Shown here in pieces: positions 48,775 through 51,746 of a stretch of 51,746 nucleotides of DNA (the stretch's first letter is position 1; the number at the start of each line of letters is the position of its first letter). The stretch lies in the IMG/VR virus record IMGVR_UViG_3300046532_002939, positions 1 through 51,746 of that record; one strand, written 5' to 3'. The position numbers and the translations under genes are program-made. The notes below the pieces were generated by a model, which saw only the letters and a program-made list of their open reading frames with translations, was not told where the DNA came from and ran no database searches. The DNA comes from a virus.

Positions 48775-48963
48775 CATTAAAAAAGATAGAGTATTCTTAT
48801 GTTTTGAGTAAATAACACTGAGGCAAATTGTATATACAAATAACCAAAAATAAAAAACTAATACCGACAACAAACCGCTATAGTGAATCTCTTGAAGATT
48901 TTGGCGGCTTTTTCTTTTGCTCTCTGTTGGATTAGATTATATAATATAAGGAAGATTAATCAT

Positions 48964-49875
48964 ATGAGAAATAATACATTATTCGGAGCAATGGTTGCTA
49001 CCGCATTAGTTTTATCAACTGGCAGTGCATACGCAGACACAGACTCAGTACTAAGTTCTGTGAAGGTAAAAGTCTTTGGTGAAGCTCGTGCGTTTATCGA
49101 AGCGAGTGATGCTACAAATGTTGATGCAGAAATTAAGTCAACTGATTCAAAGCTAGGAGTTAAATTTAACTCCGAAGGCCCAATTGGTGTCTTTGGTGAA
49201 CTAAGTGCTGACGTAGCTGTTAATGGTAATGGAACAGACGACTTAACTACACGATTTGGTTATGTTGGTGTCAACACTCCATTCGGTGACGTTAGCCTTG
49301 GCAAGCAAATGAGCATCATGGAAATCTATGTTGATAAAGCAGATATCTTTATGAACGGTGGAAACCAATCTGTTCAGAAGCAAGATTTTTTCCAAAAGAA
49401 TAGTTTAAAGTACATGGGTACGTTTGACAAAGTTAGTGTTGGTGGATTAGCAGTTATGACTGATGATTCCTCTAATAAAGACATTGATAGCTGGCAACTT
49501 GGTGCTGGATACGAAGGCGAAGGATATGTTCCATCTATTGGTGTAGCATATGCACGTGATGCCATTAATGACATTAATCATTATGGTATTGGTTTATCTA
49601 AGACATTAAATAAACTCTCACTTGCTGGAAGTTTTAGTGTTAAAGATCAACTAGTTGATGTAACTGGTTACGAATTAGTAGCTGGCTATGCTGTTTCAGA
49701 TGCACTTACTGTTAAAGGTGGATACGGCGATACCGATACAGCAGGAGACGATGGTCTTGTAACTGCAGGAGCTGAGTATATGTTACTTAAAGATGCATTA
49801 GCTTTTACTACAGTTGATTATGATGTAGACGCATCAAACTACACACTTAGAACAGGACTTAGTATTTCTTTCTAA
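48964..49875 (+). CDS. Outer-membrane porin
   Basis: 303 residues from the ATG at 48964 (GGAAG upstream); the longer frame from 48883 adds an unlikely N-terminus. Signal peptide: RNNTLFGAMVATALVLSTGS then AYA before DTDSV. The mature part is a general-porin barrel: GEARAFIEAS, DSKLGVKFNSEGPIGVFGEL, TTRFGYVGVNTPFGDVSLGK, alternating strands throughout, and a C-terminal Phe (TLRTGLSISF) as used by the BAM complex. It resembles Gram-negative porins such as OmpU/OmpC-type. A phage copy would be exported to the host outer membrane; see findings. A terminator follows at 49903. Confidence 0.85.
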   Translation: MRNNTLFGAMVATALVLSTGSAYADTDSVLSSVKVKVFGEARAFIEASDATNVDAEIKSTDSKLGVKFNSEGPIGVFGELSADVAVNGNGTDDLTTRFGYVGVNTPFGDVSLGKQMSIMEIYVDKADIFMNGGNQSVQKQDFFQKNSLKYMGTFDKVSVGGLAVMTDDSSNKDIDSWQLGAGYEGEGYVPSIGVAYARDAINDINHYGIGLSKTLNKLSLAGSFSVKDQLVDVTGYELVAGYAVSDALTVKGGYGDTDTAGDDGLVTAGAEYMLLKDALAFTTVDYDVDASNYTLRTGLSISF

Positions 49876-49902
49876 TTGTTTTTAAATAAAAGTAAACTAT
49901 TA

Positions 49903-49930
49903 AAATAGGCTCTTAATTGGGCCTATTTTT
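49903..49930 (+). terminator. Rho-independent terminator after the porin gene
   Basis: AAATAGGC pairs with GCCTATTT, loop of ten, then a T-tract of five. Its sequence resembles the terminator at 50400-50440. Confidence 0.85.
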
Positions 49931-49959
49931 TTGACGAAATAAATACACATACATATAAA
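49931..49959 (+). promoter_or_regulatory. Overlapping sigma70-type and late promoters
   Basis: TTGACG (49931-49936), a 17-bp spacer and TATAAA (49954-49959) form a sigma70-like promoter. Inside the spacer lies the late-type box AATAAATA (49938-49945). Both could serve the gene at 49988. Confidence 0.55.
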
Positions 49960-49987
49960 TTTGTATGATTATCAAGGAGGAACTAAT

Positions 49988-50392
49988 ATGTACGTAACAG
50001 AAGCAATGATCCAAAGCATGGAAGAAATGAATAGAAATGCTGGGGATATGGAAAAATCCATTAAAGCAATGATGGAGACAGAAGGAAGAATGCACGGAGT
50101 TGAATTAGATCGACGTCATTCAGCAAGAGATATGTGGGCAAAACTAATGGTCCATATGCAAACTGCGGCACCTACAAGTTCGATGATGACCGAAGTTGCA
50201 ATGCCAATGGTAGACCCAAACATGCACATGCATGAGGATGGATCCGAGCATTCACATGACGATGGTAACATGGCTCATGTCCATGACGATTCAGCTGAAG
50301 CAGGAACAACTGCACCTGACGTAGTTTATGGTGAAGATTCCGAAGGTAACAGAATCCTTACTGAAGATCCGAATACACCAACACAAAGCTAA
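49988..50392 (+). CDS. Methionine- and histidine-rich protein
   Basis: 134 residues from the ATG at 49988, preceded by AAGGAGG (49975-49981). The first 50 residues form a Met-rich helix (MIQSMEEMNRNAGDMEKSIK, MMETEGRMHGVELDRRHSAR). Residues about 72-100 hold MPMVDPNMHMHEDGSEHSHD and then DGNMAHVHDDSAEA: many Met, His and Asp in a disordered stretch, as in metal-binding proteins. The C-terminus is acidic. No signal peptide. Two similar terminators flank the gene. Function unknown; metal buffering or binding is inferred. Confidence 0.6.
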   Translation: MYVTEAMIQSMEEMNRNAGDMEKSIKAMMETEGRMHGVELDRRHSARDMWAKLMVHMQTAAPTSSMMTEVAMPMVDPNMHMHEDGSEHSHDDGNMAHVHDDSAEAGTTAPDVVYGEDSEGNRILTEDPNTPTQS

Positions 50393-50399
50393 AATGTTA

Positions 50400-50440
50400 A
50401 ATAGGCTCTAAGACTTTATATGCTTTGAGCCTATTTTTCT
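50400..50440 (+). terminator. Rho-independent terminator
   Basis: AATAGGCTC and GAGCCTATT form the stem around an 18-nt loop; TTTTCT follows. It shares AAATAGGCTCT with the terminator at 49903. Confidence 0.8.
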
Positions 50441-50488
50441 GAATTAATAAGTATTATGCGAACCAACTAAGGAAAAGCGAATATACAT

Positions 50489-50698
50489 ATGTCTCCAGCT
50501 GAGCTTAAAGAAGCAAATCGGTTATTTTGGATAGTCAAAAGCCGGTTAATTCCCGACACATGGGATTGTCAAACAATTAAAGATATGCATGCTGATTTTT
50601 TTAAGAGATTGTGGTACAACGAAGAAGCATATATCCACGAAGAGGGGTTTGAAGAATCTTACCAAAAAAAAGTTGACCTAATCAAATTAAAAGGTTGA
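50489..50698 (+). CDS. Small unknown protein before the tmRNA
   Basis: 69 residues with AAGGAAAAG about 15 nt upstream. Helical: SPAELKEANRLFWIVKSRLI then MHADFFKRLWYNEEAYIHEE, several Trp and a basic end. Not recognised. Its last codons overlap the tmRNA promoter -35 element. Confidence 0.5.
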   Translation: MSPAELKEANRLFWIVKSRLIPDTWDCQTIKDMHADFFKRLWYNEEAYIHEEGFEESYQKKVDLIKLKG

Positions 50699-50725
50699 CA
50701 ATCTGTATATAATGTAGTATAAATA
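50695..50725 (+). promoter_or_regulatory. Dual sigma70 and late promoter for the tmRNA
   Basis: TTGACA (50695-50700), a 17-bp spacer and TATAAA (50718-50723); the -10 is part of a perfect late box TATAAATA (50718-50725). Early and late RNA polymerase could both initiate near 50731. Confidence 0.75.
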
Positions 50726-50730
50726 TAATA

Positions 50731-51015
50731 CAATGTTGAAGCATAACAAACATTGCACAGGACCTGGGGGCAGTACCCAGCGCCTCCACCATAAGCACAT
50801 TAAGCAGAATGTACAATTTGGTTTAAGCAGAATGTGCTTATGATGGGGGCGATATAGGATCGACTGGCAAGTAGTAGGAATGTGGAGTTGTCCGGATGTA
50901 AGCTCGGTTAACGCGAACAAAACGACAATTGCAAACGATAATTTTGCATCTGAGGATTTTGCCCTAGCGGCTTAGTTACTCTGGGCGGGTACTGCCTGGA
51001 AACAGAAGTGCCACT
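50731..51015 (+). ncRNA. ssrA: Circularly permuted two-piece tmRNA (precursor)
   Basis: tmRNA rescues stalled ribosomes by trans-translation. Here the acceptor half precedes the coding half, as in alphaproteobacteria. Acceptor half (to 50791): a 7-bp hairpin CAATGTT/AACATTG (50731-50755), T-stem CTGGG/CCCAG with 7-nt loop (50764-50780), then CGCCTCC, A and encoded CCA. Coding half (from 50845): GGGGGCG pairs with CGCCTCC with a G3-U70 wobble, the alanine identity of tmRNA, and GGATCGACTGGC resembles the tmRNA D-region. The tag frame 50931-50975 (gca...gct, tag) gives ANDNFASEDFALAA. Exact 5' and 3' ends are not fixed. Confidence 0.92.
50791..50841 (+). repeat. Processing hairpin between tmRNA halves
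   Basis: ATAAGCACATT (50791-50801) pairs perfectly with AATGTGCTTAT (50831-50841), stacked just beyond the acceptor stem. Inside the loop, TAAGCAGAATGT occurs twice (50801-50812 and 50824-50835). This segment would be cut out when the two mature pieces form. Confidence 0.8.
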
Positions 51016-51066
51016 TACACACACGGTGTGCTATTATCGCATACCAAACACAACAGGAGAACTAAA

Positions 51067-51306
51067 ATGACTGCTAATAAAAACCCGTTCGAGATTAGAC
51101 TCGAAATTCTTAAGATGGCTAAAGAAATGATGGATCGTCAATACGACGAACAAGTTAACCTAGCTCATGACATGATGTCTGACTTTAAAGAGCAAGGTAA
51201 AACTGCTACAGAGTTTCTTAACGAGTACACACCAAAAATGTACCAGCCAACTGAAATTATGGAAAAGGCCGCCGAGCTTTATAGTTTCGTTACTAAAAAA
51301 GATTAA
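51067..51306 (+). CDS. Small helical protein after tmRNA
   Basis: 79 residues from the ATG at 51067 (AGGAGA upstream); a start at 51028 lies before the tmRNA tail and is unlikely. Sequence: NPFEIRLEILKMAKEMMDRQ then FKEQGKTATEFLNEYTPKMY. One or two amphipathic helices. Similar short proteins are common in T4-like marine phages but without known role. A strong terminator follows. Confidence 0.6.
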   Translation: MTANKNPFEIRLEILKMAKEMMDRQYDEQVNLAHDMMSDFKEQGKTATEFLNEYTPKMYQPTEIMEKAAELYSFVTKKD

Positions 51307-51315
51307 TTAAAATTA

Positions 51316-51361
51316 AGTAAGGGTGGGCGTCTAGTATTAAGAATATCCCACCCTTACCTTT
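51316..51361 (+). terminator. Strong rho-independent terminator
   Basis: GTAAGGGTGGG pairs with CCCACCCTTAC around a long loop, then CTTTAAT. Confidence 0.8.
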
Positions 51362-51379
51362 AATGTTAAGGAAATTACA

Positions 51380-51746
51380 TTGGCAATAGCATTTTTATTT
51401 GATGTAGACGGCACACTTACTCCAAGCCGGCAGATGATGGACCCTAAATTCAAAGAATGGTTTATTGATTTTGCAAGTAAGAATTACGTAGGATTAGTTA
51501 CTGGTAGTGATTATCCTAAAACAGAAGAACAAGTAGGCAAAGATGTTTGCCATGCAGTAGGTAGAGTATATAATTGTTTAGGTAGTGACATTTGGTCCCA
51601 AGGTAAAAACATTTATACTAATCCATGGGCACTACCTGATAATCTACATTACTTTTTATTAGAGAAATTGTTTGAAAGTTCGTACCTTGTGCGAGCCGGC
51701 AATCATATTGAACATAGACCGGGTATGGTTAATTTTTGTGTAGTTG
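51380..51746 (+). CDS. Phosphomannomutase-like HAD protein (3' truncated)
   Basis: The frame from TTG at 51380 (AAGGAA at 51368-51373) runs open off the window edge, about 122 residues. It begins with FLFDVDGTLTPSRQMMDPKF, HAD motif I with both Asp. Motif II is VTGSDYPKTEEQVG. Near the edge, HIEHRPGMVNF matches the substrate-binding stretch of eukaryotic-type phosphomannomutases (IEFRNGMLN in human PMM2). PMM converts mannose-6-phosphate and mannose-1-phosphate. The relationship to the nucleotidyltransferase-cupin gene suggests a sugar pathway. Other HAD type IIB phosphatases remain possible. Confidence 0.7.
   Translation, partial: MAIAFLFDVDGTLTPSRQMMDPKFKEWFIDFASKNYVGLVTGSDYPKTEEQVGKDVCHAVGRVYNCLGSDIWSQGKNIYTNPWALPDNLHYFLLEKLFESSYLVRAGNHIEHRPGMVNFCVV

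Noticed and set aside
50687-50920. Minus-strand ORF over the tmRNA
   Set aside because: Antisense to a structured RNA gene, Cys/Trp-rich by chance, no start signals.
1-51746. CRISPR array, insertion sequence, integrase or attachment site
   Set aside because: I saw no regularly spaced short repeats outside fibre genes, no transposase or integrase, and no tRNA-flanking duplication. A virulent T4-like phage does not need them.

Overview
This window is a contiguous piece of a T4-like marine myovirus genome. It is AT-rich and densely packed, and it carries the T4 late genes in recognisable form: gp22 (edge), gp23, gp15, gp14, gp13, gp18, gp19, a gp48/gp54-like tail-tube protein, gp4, gp16, gp17, gp32, UvsX and UvsY. 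Auxiliary metabolic genes (a PiT phosphate transporter, PurC, a 2OG-Fe(II) oxygenase) resemble those of phages of pelagic bacteria. A two-piece, circularly permuted tmRNA is the form typical of alphaproteobacteria. A SAR11-like or other marine alphaproteobacterial host is therefore my best guess; this is inference.

Layout. 1-1.9 kb: end of the prohead core gene, major capsid gene, one small unknown gene. 1.9-15.9 kb: eight fibre or adhesin genes that share interchangeable modules. 16.1-23.5 kb: a Rossmann-like protein, then on the minus strand NUDIX, gp15 and gp14, then plus-strand gp13, a small basic protein and a dNMP kinase-like protein. 23.6-30.4 kb: sheath, tube, tube-like baseplate protein, head completion protein and small terminase. 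30.4-33.4 kb: five small genes, several with N-termini like T4 capsid-targeting sequences. 33.5-35.7 kb: PiT, PurC, a small lipoprotein and a 54-residue protein. 35.7-40.1 kb: HNH, large terminase, 2OG oxygenase and a 542-residue unknown. 40.2-45.1 kb: replication and recombination genes, then a methyltransferase and a nucleotidyltransferase-cupin fusion. 45.1-48.8 kb: small genes, three tRNAs, a deaminase and a possible PD-(D/E)XK protein. 48.9-51.7 kb: a porin, a Met/His-rich protein, the permuted tmRNA and the start of a phosphomannomutase-like HAD gene.

Regulation. Two promoter classes can be read directly. Host sigma70-like promoters (TTGACA-like, usually 17 bp, TATAAT-like) precede the 20029 gene, the dNMP kinase, the lipoprotein, gp32, the tRNA cluster and the tmRNA. 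T4-type late boxes (xxTAAATA) precede virion and other late genes. In six genes the first base of the late box lies exactly 13 nt before the ATG, so the T4 rule for the start site predicts leaderless mRNAs.

The most notable items are the phage-encoded permuted tmRNA (tag ANDNFASEDFALAA), the leaderless late-promoter geometry, the group of proteins with capsid-targeting-like N-termini, the phage-borne porin and the sugar-phosphate genes.
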